Source of the DNA: Bacteroidota bacterium
GTDB lineage: Bacteria > Bacteroidota > Bacteroidia > Flavobacteriales > Flavobacteriaceae
Assembly: GCA_947447375.1 (NCBI GenBank)
Contig: CANFJB010000006.1
Location: forward strand, 1-64,000
Direction of reading: 5' to 3'
DNA length: 64,000 nt
The notes under the pieces were generated by a model. That model had not been told where the DNA came from and did not search any database. It saw only the letters and a list, made by a program, of their open reading frames with translations. Every line of letters starts with the position of its first letter. Within the stretch, counting starts at the first letter, position 1. A program made the position numbers and the translations under genes. Below are positions 41,980-50,678 of this stretch, piece after piece.

Positions 41980-42477
41980 ATGGCTACAGCTAATAAAAAT
42001 TTATCAAATTACGATAAGAACACAATCCCAAGCGCGAAAAATTTTCGGTTTGGGATTGTTGTTTCTGAATGGAACCCAGCAATAACTGAAGGGTTGTATT
42101 CTGGTGCTGAAGTTGCTTTATTAGATTGCGGAGCGCAAAAAGAAAACATTGTTCGTTGGGATGTTCCTGGAAGTTTCGAGTTGGTTTATGGAGCTAAGAA
42201 AATGATAGAAACGGAGAAATTAGATGCTATCATTGTAATTGGTTGTGTAATTAAAGGTGAAACAATGCACTTCGAATTTGTTTGCGAAGGCGTAACACAA
42301 GGAGTTAAAGATCTCAATATTAAATATGATGTTCCGGTAATTTTTTGTTTGTTGACCGATAATAACGAGCAACAATCTATCGATAGAAGTGGAGGAATTC
42401 ATGGAAATAAAGGAACCGAAGCCGCGATAGCCGCTTTAAAAATGGCTCATCTAAGAAGGCAAGCCCTTTTAAAATAA
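41980..42477 (+). CDS. ribH: 6,7-dimethyl-8-ribityllumazine synthase
   Basis: RibH condenses 5-amino-6-ribitylamino-uracil with dihydroxybutanone phosphate, the penultimate riboflavin step, as an icosahedral or pentameric shell. The 165-residue protein has VSEWNPAITEGL (substrate loop), WDVPGSFELVYGAK, VIGCVIKGETMHFEFVCEG with the catalytic histidine, and the GGIHGNKGTEAA segment. A strong terminator follows. No FMN riboswitch is visible upstream. Confidence 0.97.
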   Translation: MATANKNLSNYDKNTIPSAKNFRFGIVVSEWNPAITEGLYSGAEVALLDCGAQKENIVRWDVPGSFELVYGAKKMIETEKLDAIIVIGCVIKGETMHFEFVCEGVTQGVKDLNIKYDVPVIFCLLTDNNEQQSIDRSGGIHGNKGTEAAIAALKMAHLRRQALLK

Positions 42478-42506
42478 ATAGAATAAATTTTATTATACAA
42501 TTTAAC

Positions 42507-42540
42507 AAAACCTCTATTTTTTAGAGGTTTTATTTTTTTA
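42507..42540 (+). terminator. ribH terminator
   Basis: AAAACCTCTA (42507-42516) and TAGAGGTTTT (42522-42531) form a perfect 10-bp stem followed by TATTTTTTTA. Confidence 0.9.
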
Positions 42541-42570
42541 ATTTTGGTATGAAAGCCAACAGAAATTAGT

Positions 42571-42578
42571 TAAATTTG
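42571..42578 (+). promoter_or_regulatory. -7 element of mutL
   Basis: TAAATTTG matches TAnnTTTG, 37 bases before the ATG at 42616. A TTG at 42544-42546 is 24 bases upstream, slightly long for the -33 element. Confidence 0.45.
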
Positions 42579-42615
42579 TGCATTCACGAATAACCCTAAA
42601 CAACAATTTATATTA

Positions 42616-44457
42616 ATGTCGAGTATAATTCAATTGCTTCCGGATCACGTTGCCAATCAAATTGCGGCAGGAGAAGTTGTTCAAAGACCTGCTTCGGTAG
42701 TCAAAGAATTGCTAGAAAATGCTGTTGATGCAAAAGCAACCGATATTAAATTAATTATTAAAGACGCTGGAAAATCGCTAGTTCAAGTTATTGATAACGG
42801 ACAAGGAATGAGCGTTACTGATGCACGTTTGTGTTTTGAAAGACATGCCACTTCTAAAATTCGTCAAGCCGAAGATTTATTTTCATTGCACACCAAAGGT
42901 TTTCGTGGTGAAGCCTTGGCGTCTATTGCGGCGATTGCTCACGTAGAAATGAAAACCAAGCAAGAGCATGAAGAATTAGGGACTCACATTGTGATAGAAG
43001 GAAGTAAATTTGTTTCACAAGATGTGGCTGTTCTGCCAAAAGGTACTTCGTTTTCGGTAAAGAATTTATTTTTTAATATTCCGGCACGACGTAATTTTTT
43101 GAAATCGGAAACGGTTGAACACAGACATATTATTGATGAATTTCAAAGAGTGGCATTGGCACACCCAAATATTCATTTTACTTATTTTCATAACGGTAGT
43201 GAATTGTTTAATTTGCCTCAATCGAATTCTAGACAACGAATTGTAAATATTTTTTCTGGTAAAACCAATGAAAAACTCGTTCCTGTAAATGAAGAAACTG
43301 AAATTGTAACCATTCAGGGATTTGTGAGTAAGCCAGAATTTGCCAAAAAAAATAGGGGAGAACAATTTTTCTTTGTTAACGATCGCTTTATTAAAAGCGG
43401 ATATTTGCACCATGCAGTGATGGCAGCTTACGAAGGTTTGCTTAAAGACAGCAACCAGCCGAGTTATTATTTATACCTAAATGTTCCTCCGAATACTATC
43501 GATATCAATATTCATCCAACAAAAACGGAAATTAAATTTGATGATGAACATGCGCTTTATGCCATATTAAGATCGTCAATTAAACACAGTTTGGGGCAAT
43601 TTAATGTATCTCCAGTTTTAGATTTTGATAGAGATTCAAATCTAGATACACCCTATAATTATAAAGATCAAGAGGCAGCAACGCCTACAATTCAAATAGA
43701 TGGCAATTTCAATCCGTTTTCGGATGCTACACCAAACAAACATTTTACTTCTCCAAGAAAAACGGAAAACACCGCAAATTGGGAGAGTTTGTATGTTGGT
43801 TTAAAGCAGGATACGGATGAAATTAGCAATGTGGAATTTGAAAGTGATGAGGTTACGGGATCACTATTTAATGAAAATGAAATTGAGCAGGCGACAAATA
43901 AGATGTACCAAATTCATAAAAAGTACATTGTAAATCCTATAAAATCAGGGATGGTAATTATTGATCAGAATCGCGCTCATCAGAGGGTTTTGTACGAGCA
44001 ATTTCTTACTAATATGACGGTTCATCAAGCTTCGAGCCAACAATTATTATTTCCACTAAATTTATTTTTCTCTAAAAGTGAGATGAAATTAATTTCAGAA
44101 TTGCAACTTTCATTAGTCAATACAGGTTTCGTTTTTGATGCAAGTAATGAAGATCATTTGGTAATTACGGGTTTGCCTGTAAATGTTACCGAAAGTGAAG
44201 TTTCAAGTGTTTTAGAACAATTATTGAGTGATTTAAGTGATGGAATTCCCGATTCTAGTTTTAGTCAAAATGATAGTATTGCAAAATCTATGGCGAAGAG
44301 TTTAGCTGTTAAAACGGGAGCTTATCTAACAGAAAAAGAACAAGAAAATCTTGTAAATGGGCTTTTTGCTTGTAAAGACCCCAATGTTTCGCCTTTTCAA
44401 AAACCAACTTTCATCACGATGCGTGTGGAAGATATTGATAAAAAATTCACATTATGA
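42616..44457 (+). CDS. mutL: DNA mismatch repair protein MutL, endonuclease motif apparently lost
   Basis: MutL links mismatch recognition by MutS to strand incision. The 613-residue protein has the complete N-terminal GHKL ATPase (VVQRPASVVKELLENAVDA, DNGQGMS, TKGFRGEALASIAAIAH) and a C-terminal dimerisation domain. The C-terminal metal-site motif DQHA(x)2E(x)4E is degenerate (IIDQNRAHQRVLYEQ: His to Asn and the first Glu to Gln), and the usual CPHGRP is SPFQKP. It therefore probably lacks nicking activity. The stop overlaps the first rhomboid gene by four bases. Confidence 0.95.
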   Translation: MSSIIQLLPDHVANQIAAGEVVQRPASVVKELLENAVDAKATDIKLIIKDAGKSLVQVIDNGQGMSVTDARLCFERHATSKIRQAEDLFSLHTKGFRGEALASIAAIAHVEMKTKQEHEELGTHIVIEGSKFVSQDVAVLPKGTSFSVKNLFFNIPARRNFLKSETVEHRHIIDEFQRVALAHPNIHFTYFHNGSELFNLPQSNSRQRIVNIFSGKTNEKLVPVNEETEIVTIQGFVSKPEFAKKNRGEQFFFVNDRFIKSGYLHHAVMAAYEGLLKDSNQPSYYLYLNVPPNTIDINIHPTKTEIKFDDEHALYAILRSSIKHSLGQFNVSPVLDFDRDSNLDTPYNYKDQEAATPTIQIDGNFNPFSDATPNKHFTSPRKTENTANWESLYVGLKQDTDEISNVEFESDEVTGSLFNENEIEQATNKMYQIHKKYIVNPIKSGMVIIDQNRAHQRVLYEQFLTNMTVHQASSQQLLFPLNLFFSKSEMKLISELQLSLVNTGFVFDASNEDHLVITGLPVNVTESEVSSVLEQLLSDLSDGIPDSSFSQNDSIAKSMAKSLAVKTGAYLTEKEQENLVNGLFACKDPNVSPFQKPTFITMRVEDIDKKFTL

Positions 44458-45197
44458 GAAATGTAACAGAGGTAGTTAAGCAATTAATTATCATAAATAT
44501 ATTGTTTTTTATAGGAACCCAATTTCTGGGAGATGTTGCCTATAAATACTTGTCATTGTATTACCCAGAAAACCCAGATTTTAATTATTGGCAGCCATTA
44601 ACACACATGTTCATGCATGGAAATGTAATGCATATTTTCTTTAATATGTTTGCTTTATTTTCATTTGGTTCTGCCTTGGAACAAATGTGGGGTGCAAAGA
44701 AATTCTTATTTTTCTATATTTCTTGTGGGCTAGGCGCAGCTTTGGTACATATAATTTCTAACTATTATTTTTTCCATGATGGATTGAATACATTGGTTGC
44801 AAATGGAATTCCAAAAGAGGAAATATTAAAAATAATGGGAGAGGGGAAATACGATTCAAGATGGACAGAATTGCTTTCTAAATCTAATTTTGAAAGTTTT
44901 ACATCCGCTTTTGTAACTCCTGCAGTTGGTGCTTCTGGAGCAATTTACGGCGTCTTAGTTGCGTTTGCATTTATGTTTCCAAATGCTGAATTGGCCTTAA
45001 TGTTTATTCCAATTCCAATAAAAGCGAAGTATTTTGTCCCTGTAATTGTTGGTTTAGATTTGTTTTCTGGAGTTACAGGTTTTTCAGTTTTTGGTGGAGG
45101 AATTGCCCATTTTGCTCACGTAGGTGGCGCTTTATTTGGATTTTTAATGGTTTGGTATTGGAGAAAAAATCAATTTAATGCCAATCGTTGGAATTAA
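44454..45197 (+). CDS. Rhomboid family intramembrane serine protease
   Basis: The 247-residue membrane protein has six predicted helices. The catalytic dyad is Ser161 in VGASGAIYG and His222 in HFAHVGGALFGF. The WQPLTHMFMHGNVMHIFFNM segment is the conserved L1/TM2 region. A loop of about 45 charged residues (108-152) is inserted between helices. It overlaps mutL by four bases (ATGA) and is followed 11 bases later by a second rhomboid. Substrates are unknown. Confidence 0.94.
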   Translation: MRNVTEVVKQLIIINILFFIGTQFLGDVAYKYLSLYYPENPDFNYWQPLTHMFMHGNVMHIFFNMFALFSFGSALEQMWGAKKFLFFYISCGLGAALVHIISNYYFFHDGLNTLVANGIPKEEILKIMGEGKYDSRWTELLSKSNFESFTSAFVTPAVGASGAIYGVLVAFAFMFPNAELALMFIPIPIKAKYFVPVIVGLDLFSGVTGFSVFGGGIAHFAHVGGALFGFLMVWYWRKNQFNANRWN

Positions 45198-45208
45198 TAC
45201 TTTATTAA

Positions 45209-46093
45209 ATGAGTATAATTGAGGATTTAAAATTGCAATTTAAAATAGGGGATGTACTAACAAAATTACTATTTTGGAACATCGCTTTTTTTGCTGTTCC
45301 AAGTATTGTATTTGGAATTTTACCTCTTTTTAAAGTCAATATAAACTATTTAAATTATGTGAGTTTATCATCTAATCCCAATGATTTACTTCTAAAACCT
45401 TGGTCGATATTCACCTATGCATTTTGTCATTCTTCTATTTTGCATATTCTGTTTAATTTAATTATGCTGAATTTTGCTGGTAGATTATTTCTTGTTTTTT
45501 TCAACCAAAAGCAATTATTGAGTTTGTATTTTGTGGGTTCACTATTCGCGGGAATTGTATTTCTACTTAGTTATATGTTTTTCCCTGCTCTAGCAAATGT
45601 GAACACGGCTTTAGTTGGAGCTTCTGCCTCCGTTATGGCACTATTATTTGCAACGGTTTCATATTCACCATTAATGAATATTCGTTTATTACTTTTTGGT
45701 AATGTAAAATTATGGCACATTGCTTTGGTATTAATTGTCATAGATCTGTTCCAGTTGCCGATGGAAAACACTGGTGGACATTTGGCACATATTGGCGGTG
45801 CCATTTTTGGTTATATTTACATTCGATTATTAAAAAAGGGTACCGATATTTGTAATTGGTTCACGTTAATAATAGATGCATTTTCATCTATATTTGTAAA
45901 AAGAAAATCAAAACCATTTAAAAAAGTACACAGAACTTACAAGGCTCCAGTTGAAATGAGAGCTTCTAAAATTGTAACTAAAGATAAAGTACAACAACAA
46001 ATTGACGAAATATTAGATAAAATCAGTCAATCTGGATATGATAGTTTGTCATCAGAAGAAAAAGAATTTCTGTTTAAGGCAGGTAAACAATAG
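45209..46093 (+). CDS. Second rhomboid family intramembrane protease
   Basis: The 294-residue protein has six helices with Ser139 in VGASASVMALLF and the histidine in GGHLAHIGGAIFG, so a catalytic dyad is present, although the residue after the serine is Ala rather than Gly. A cytoplasmic C-terminal tail of about 80 mainly basic residues follows, ending in a helical QQQIDEILDKISQSGYDSL segment. This tail is common in flavobacterial rhomboids. It is co-transcribed with the first rhomboid and the EEP gene. Confidence 0.93.
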   Translation: MSIIEDLKLQFKIGDVLTKLLFWNIAFFAVPSIVFGILPLFKVNINYLNYVSLSSNPNDLLLKPWSIFTYAFCHSSILHILFNLIMLNFAGRLFLVFFNQKQLLSLYFVGSLFAGIVFLLSYMFFPALANVNTALVGASASVMALLFATVSYSPLMNIRLLLFGNVKLWHIALVLIVIDLFQLPMENTGGHLAHIGGAIFGYIYIRLLKKGTDICNWFTLIIDAFSSIFVKRKSKPFKKVHRTYKAPVEMRASKIVTKDKVQQQIDEILDKISQSGYDSLSSEEKEFLFKAGKQ

Positions 46094-46104
46094 GATTTAT
46101 TTTA

Positions 46105-47151
46105 ATGAAGAAGCTTTCTTGGATAAATAAAATAATGTTTGTTGTTAATATAGTTTTGGCTGTATTGACCTTTGTTGCTTATGTTTTACCTTTCTTAGCA
46201 CCAAAGTTATTCCCGATTTTATCTGCGCTTACATTAATACTCCCGTTATTTTTAATTCTAAACGGACTTTTCTTTATTTATTGGGGAATCCAAGTAAAAA
46301 GACAAATACTTTTACCTGCAATTGTATTATTATTGGGAATAACCTTTATAAATAAATTCTACAAATTTGCTTCAACCGACTTGCCTAAATCAGATAAAGA
46401 TTTTGTGGTAATGAGTTATAATGTTCGTTTGTTTAATTTATTTAAATGGCTTAATGATGACAATGTTCCTGCCGAAATTCGGAATTTTATTAACGACCAA
46501 AATCCTGACATTCTTTGTATTCAAGAGTTTTCTACTGCTGCGAAATTAGATTTGAAAATATATCCTTATCAATATGTTTTTATGCAAGGCGAGAAAATCA
46601 AAACTGGTCAAGCTATATTTTCAAAATATCCAATAATAGATCAAGGAAATTTGGTTTTCCCAAACTCCAATAATAACGCTATTTTTGCAGATATTAAGAA
46701 AGGGAAAGACATTATCAGAGTTTACAATATGCACTTACAATCCATTAAAATTTCGCCAGATGTAAATGAAATATCGGAGAATATTGATGGTATCAATCAA
46801 GATAAATCTCAACTGTTGATTATCAGAATTAGTAAAGCTTTCAAAAAACAACAACAACAAGCCGAGATTTTGATGAACCACAAAAAGAATTGTGAGTATC
46901 CAATTATCATTTGTGGCGATATGAACAATAGCGCTTATTCATACGTATATAGAAGTATAAAAGGTTCTCTAAATGATTGTTTTGAAGAAGCAGGCTCTGG
47001 ATTTGGTCAAACCTATAATTTCAAATATTATCCAGCTCGAATCGATTATATTTTTGCTGATAAGGTGATGAAAGTTAAAAATTTCACGAGTTTTCCCGAA
47101 TTTATAAATTCAGATCACAGTCCAGTTTTAACTCGTTTGGAAATGGATTAA
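46105..47151 (+). CDS. Membrane-anchored endonuclease/exonuclease/phosphatase family protein
   Basis: The 348-residue protein has two or three N-terminal membrane helices (about 10-90) and an EEP domain with VMSYNVRLFNLF, PDILCIQEF (catalytic Glu), ICGDMNNSAYSY and SDHSPVLTR. The active-site residues are all present. EEP members cleave phosphodiester bonds in nucleic acids or lipids, and the membrane anchor with an outward-facing domain suggests a phospholipid or extracellular nucleic acid substrate (inference). It ends directly against the convergent wbqC gene with no gap. Confidence 0.9.
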   Translation: MKKLSWINKIMFVVNIVLAVLTFVAYVLPFLAPKLFPILSALTLILPLFLILNGLFFIYWGIQVKRQILLPAIVLLLGITFINKFYKFASTDLPKSDKDFVVMSYNVRLFNLFKWLNDDNVPAEIRNFINDQNPDILCIQEFSTAAKLDLKIYPYQYVFMQGEKIKTGQAIFSKYPIIDQGNLVFPNSNNNAIFADIKKGKDIIRVYNMHLQSIKISPDVNEISENIDGINQDKSQLLIIRISKAFKKQQQQAEILMNHKKNCEYPIIICGDMNNSAYSYVYRSIKGSLNDCFEEAGSGFGQTYNFKYYPARIDYIFADKVMKVKNFTSFPEFINSDHSPVLTRLEMD

Positions 47152-47763
47152 TTAAAGAGTTTGTTCTTTTAAATAATCCATTGCAAAACGCCCTTCATTA
47201 AAGAGTAAATCCAAGACACTTAAATTATTTATAAAGCCATGTTTTTCTCCAAAAACTTGGGTGTAGGGAGTGAAATTGGTAACGTCTTTTTTACCATTTG
47301 CTAAATAGCGAAAATCTAAACTATCGGTCACTTTATGAAAATACTCAGTTGTTTTTTCATATTCTAATTTCATATTCAAGCATTTCGAAACAATATCAAT
47401 AGTTTCAAAATTTAAATCCATTAGGAAAGTGTGTTTTTTTGTAAATATAGGAAGCAATGTGTCTTCGAAATATTCAAAAAAAGGGGAAGTTCTGTAGGCA
47501 GCTTCAAGAGATTTGAAATGTTGCTTTTGCCAATCGAATGCCGTTTCTAGTTTTACCTCTTTAGTTTTTTGATGCTTTTCCTTACTGTGTTTAATTGGGA
47601 TGTTCAGCATCTGAATCCCATTCGGACTGTAAATGTAGGTTCGATTTCGATTCGTTTGCTTTTGAAAATTATCTTCTACTTCAAAAACCACAGTATCAGC
47701 TTTGGCTATAGCCGAAAAATTGCTAATCGAGGGGAAATAAGTTGGAAGTAATAAAGAGGACAT
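47152..47763 (-). CDS. WbqC family protein
   Basis: The 203-residue protein shows the WbqC-type pattern LLPTYFPSISNFSAI, then QKQTNRNRTYIYSPNGIQML and NIPIKHSKEK followed by DWQKQHFKSLEAAYRTSPFFEYF. Relatives occur in O-antigen clusters and are annotated as WbqC without a firm biochemical function. In this window it follows lepB by nine bases, an arrangement I recall as recurring in flavobacteria and suggesting linkage to export or envelope work. Confidence 0.9.
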   Translation of the reverse strand: MSSLLLPTYFPSISNFSAIAKADTVVFEVEDNFQKQTNRNRTYIYSPNGIQMLNIPIKHSKEKHQKTKEVKLETAFDWQKQHFKSLEAAYRTSPFFEYFEDTLLPIFTKKHTFLMDLNFETIDIVSKCLNMKLEYEKTTEYFHKVTDSLDFRYLANGKKDVTNFTPYTQVFGEKHGFINNLSVLDLLFNEGRFAMDYLKEQTL

Positions 47764-47772
47764 TTTGGTTAT

Positions 47773-49317
47773 TTATTGATTCTTTTTCTCTTTTCTTTTT
47801 CTTACAAAGTAACTAATTCCGAAATAACCTATTAAAGCAAATAAGAAAAATTTGAAATAAGATTGAGGTTGTCCATCTCCGCTAACGGTAGTAAACATTC
47901 TGTCCCAACGAATTTTATTTAAGCCTTTTGCGTTTGGATCTAAACTCATCCAAATGAAAACAGGTTTCCCAACAATATGATCTTCAGGGGTGTATCCAAA
48001 ATACCTTGCATCAAGTGAATTATGACGATTGTCTCCCATCATCCAATAATAATTTTGTTTGAAGGTATAAGTGGTAGCAATTTCTCCATTAATTCTGATT
48101 TCATTTCCGTTTACTTTCAACTCATTCTTTTCATATTCGCCAATTATCTTTTTATAAAATGGCAAAGTTTGAGCATTTAAAGTAACTGTTGCGCCTTTTT
48201 TAGGAATATAAACAGGTCCAAAATTGTCTAAATTCCATTTTGTATTGTAAGGAAAAATCGCTGCTTCTGGCTGATGTGAAACATTACGGATAACACTTTT
48301 CACTATCGGATTTTGACGTAATCTATTTGATGATTCCTCTGTTAATGCTCTAAAGTAGAAAGTGTTTTGAGAGCTTTGATAAACGCCATCAGTAATATTC
48401 AAATCTTTTGAAAGGTAAGTAGGGTCGAAACCTGTTCCGTCGGTAATTACGGTGTAAGAATACTGAGGTTTTGATCTTTCAGGCATTGGTAAAATTTTGC
48501 CATTTACATAGACAATTCCATCTTTTATAGATAAACTATCGCCAGGAATACCAACACAACGTTTTACATAATTAGTCTTTTTGTCAATTGGTTTATCATA
48601 TCTTTTATCGGCAGTTTTATACATATTATATAAAGTATCTGCCGGCCAGTTGAATACCACAATATCGGTTCTATTTACTTCTTGCATTGCAAAAAATCGG
48701 AAATAGGGCAATTGTGGAAATTTTAAATATGATTTTACATTTAAAAGAGGTAAAGTATCATGAACCATTGGAGCAGCAATTGGCGTCATAGGTGTTCTTG
48801 CTCCATAATGGAATTTACTCACAAATAAAAAGTCGCCAACCAACAATGATTTTTCTAATGAAGAGGTTGGAATGGTATAAGGTTGCATCACATAAGTATG
48901 CACCAAAGTTGCAACTACAATTGCATAAAGTAATGATCCAATTGTATCTGCAGTTTTGTTTGGAGCTTGTAAACTTCTGTTTTCAATGTAAACTAACTTT
49001 TGAGTGTAGTTTAAATAATAAATATAAAATCCAAAAGTAACTATCCCTAAAACAGTATCTAAAGTTGAGTTTTTTCCGAAACTTCTCAAAGTTTCAACCC
49101 AAACAACAGGAAACATTATCAGGTTAATAACAGGAACAAATAATAAAATAGTCCACCATGGCGAACGATTAATTATTTTCATCAATACCACAGCATTATA
49201 TACTGGAATTGCAGCTTCCCATTTTTTTCTCCCTGCTGCTTCATATAATTTCCAAGTTCCTAAAAAGTGAATTACTTGAACAATTAAGAAGAATACAAAC
49301 CATTGAATTAGTGTCAT
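47773..49317 (-). CDS. lepB: Signal peptidase I LepB, long Bacteroidota form
   Basis: LepB cleaves signal peptides of exported proteins at the periplasmic side of the inner membrane. The 514-residue protein has an N-terminal helical region (1-110) absent from short enzymes. The catalytic Ser153 is in YTIPTSSLEKSLL and the general-base Lys252 in YVKRCVGIPGDSL. Box E MGDNRHNSLDARYFGYTP and a C-terminal helix follow. Leu replaces the usual Met after the catalytic serine. An insertion of about 80 residues separates boxes B and D. It is immediately upstream of wbqC. Confidence 0.94.
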   Translation of the reverse strand: MTLIQWFVFFLIVQVIHFLGTWKLYEAAGRKKWEAAIPVYNAVVLMKIINRSPWWTILLFVPVINLIMFPVVWVETLRSFGKNSTLDTVLGIVTFGFYIYYLNYTQKLVYIENRSLQAPNKTADTIGSLLYAIVVATLVHTYVMQPYTIPTSSLEKSLLVGDFLFVSKFHYGARTPMTPIAAPMVHDTLPLLNVKSYLKFPQLPYFRFFAMQEVNRTDIVVFNWPADTLYNMYKTADKRYDKPIDKKTNYVKRCVGIPGDSLSIKDGIVYVNGKILPMPERSKPQYSYTVITDGTGFDPTYLSKDLNITDGVYQSSQNTFYFRALTEESSNRLRQNPIVKSVIRNVSHQPEAAIFPYNTKWNLDNFGPVYIPKKGATVTLNAQTLPFYKKIIGEYEKNELKVNGNEIRINGEIATTYTFKQNYYWMMGDNRHNSLDARYFGYTPEDHIVGKPVFIWMSLDPNAKGLNKIRWDRMFTTVSGDGQPQSYFKFFLFALIGYFGISYFVRKRKEKKNQ

Positions 49318-49416
49318 ATATATTTTAGATTTTAGATTTTAGATTTCAATTGAAAGACAAAAATCTTATTAATTTTTTATTTATTCGTTTTTCTTATTAT
49401 TTTTTTAACTTAATTC

Positions 49417-50118
49417 TTATATAATTTCTAAAACATCTTTCATAGTGTATACACCATGTTTGCCAACAATCCATTCAGCGGCGATTACCGCACCAAGTGC
49501 AAATCCTTCTCTGTTGTGGGCTAAATGTTTAATTTCAATTAAGTCAACATTGGAATTGTAAGATACAGTGTGCGTTCCTGGTACGTTTTCTATTCTCTTT
49601 GCTTCAATCAAAATGTCATCTGATTTTGGATTTTCCAAAGTCCAATTGTTATAATCGCTATTTTCAATTATACCTTTAGCCAATGAAATCGCAGTTCCAC
49701 TTGGTGCATCTAATTTTTGAGTGTGGTGAATTTCTTCAATTCCAACTTTATAATCTTCAAATTTTGACATGATTTTTGCCAAATAAGCATTCAATTCAAA
49801 GAAAATATTTACCCCTAAACTAAAATTTGAACTACTTATAAATGCACTGTTTTTTTCATTACAAAGTTGAACCATTTTGTCACAATCGTGTAACCAACCC
49901 GTAGTTCCTGAAATCACTGGAATGCCAAGATTTAAAGCCGCAGAAATGTTTTCAACAGCTGCATCAGGAGCGCTAAATTCGATTGCTACAGTTGCATTTT
50001 CTAATCCGTCAAAGGAATCCCCAATAGATTTTCTAACTACTATTTCATGTCCTCTTTGCAATGCTATTTTCTCAATAACTTGCCCCATTTTTCCGTAACC
50101 TAAAAGTGCAATTTTCAT
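49417..50118 (-). CDS. dapB: 4-hydroxy-tetrahydrodipicolinate reductase DapB
   Basis: DapB reduces 4-hydroxy-tetrahydrodipicolinate with NAD(P)H in the diaminopimelate/lysine pathway. The 233-residue protein has the Rossmann LLGYGKMGQVIE (4-15), VISGTTGW, SSNFSLGVNIFFELN, and the catalytic EEIHHTQKLDAPSGTAISLA. It is shorter than E. coli DapB (about 270), as in other Bacteroidota. Its start abuts the stop of the DUF5683 gene, within the parA-parB-DUF5683-dapB-lepB run. Confidence 0.95.
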   Translation of the reverse strand: MKIALLGYGKMGQVIEKIALQRGHEIVVRKSIGDSFDGLENATVAIEFSAPDAAVENISAALNLGIPVISGTTGWLHDCDKMVQLCNEKNSAFISSSNFSLGVNIFFELNAYLAKIMSKFEDYKVGIEEIHHTQKLDAPSGTAISLAKGIIENSDYNNWTLENPKSDDILIEAKRIENVPGTHTVSYNSNVDLIEIKHLAHNREGFALGAVIAAEWIVGKHGVYTMKDVLEII

Positions 50119-50678
50119 TAAAAGTGGAAGTTTAAAGTCAGACCTAAATTTTGTTGGTAAGTAATTTCATCGCTGTAAATTTCAGGTTGAAACGATAATT
50201 TGTCATTTACATTAAATTGCATCAAATGCGCATCAATATTGGCATCAATAATATTTAATGCATAAAAAGCAACTGCTACAAACAGCGATAAATCTCTATT
50301 CCTTTGATAAAATTGCTGCGCTGTAATTAATCGAGAATCATCTAAATATTGATAATTGTCATCGCGATAACCTGCCAACCGTCTTTTGTAAGCATCTCGA
50401 TAACTGTTGAATTTGTTACTGTTGATATTGTAATAATACAATCCTGCACCTATCCCTCCATAAACCAAAGGAATTTTCCAGTATTTTTTATTGAAAGCTT
50501 GTCCTAAACCTGGAATAACCGCCGAATAAAAAGCGGCTTTTGCTGGAGTTAAAGGGTTTATTTCTTTATATTTCACAGTGTCTTTAGCTACCATAATTGC
50601 AACCTTTTTTTCTTGAGAGTAATTGGGTAAAGCTCCCAATAAAAATCCCAAAAGAAATATGAAATAGATTTTTTGCAC
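50118..50678 (-). CDS. DUF5683 family membrane protein
   Basis: The 186-residue protein starts with a signal-like segment (1-20). LTPAKAAFYSAVIPGLGQAF and KKYWKIPLVYGGIGAGLYYY follow, the DUF5683 signature with two amphipathic or membrane helices, and a C-terminal helix near YALNIIDANIDAHL. The end, LTLNFHF, with a terminal Phe is reminiscent of outer-membrane proteins. The role is unknown. It shares single-base overlaps with parB and dapB, so it is translationally coupled to both. Confidence 0.87.
   Translation of the reverse strand: MQKIYFIFLLGFLLGALPNYSQEKKVAIMVAKDTVKYKEINPLTPAKAAFYSAVIPGLGQAFNKKYWKIPLVYGGIGAGLYYYNINSNKFNSYRDAYKRRLAGYRDDNYQYLDDSRLITAQQFYQRNRDLSLFVAVAFYALNIIDANIDAHLMQFNVNDKLSFQPEIYSDEITYQQNLGLTLNFHF

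Noticed and set aside
49322-49348. TTTTAGA triple repeat upstream of lepB as an operator
   Set aside because: The same AATCTAAAATC-type word occurs in other spacers (1222-1256, 11759-11789, 41931-41978), so it is more likely a generic spacer word than a specific operator.
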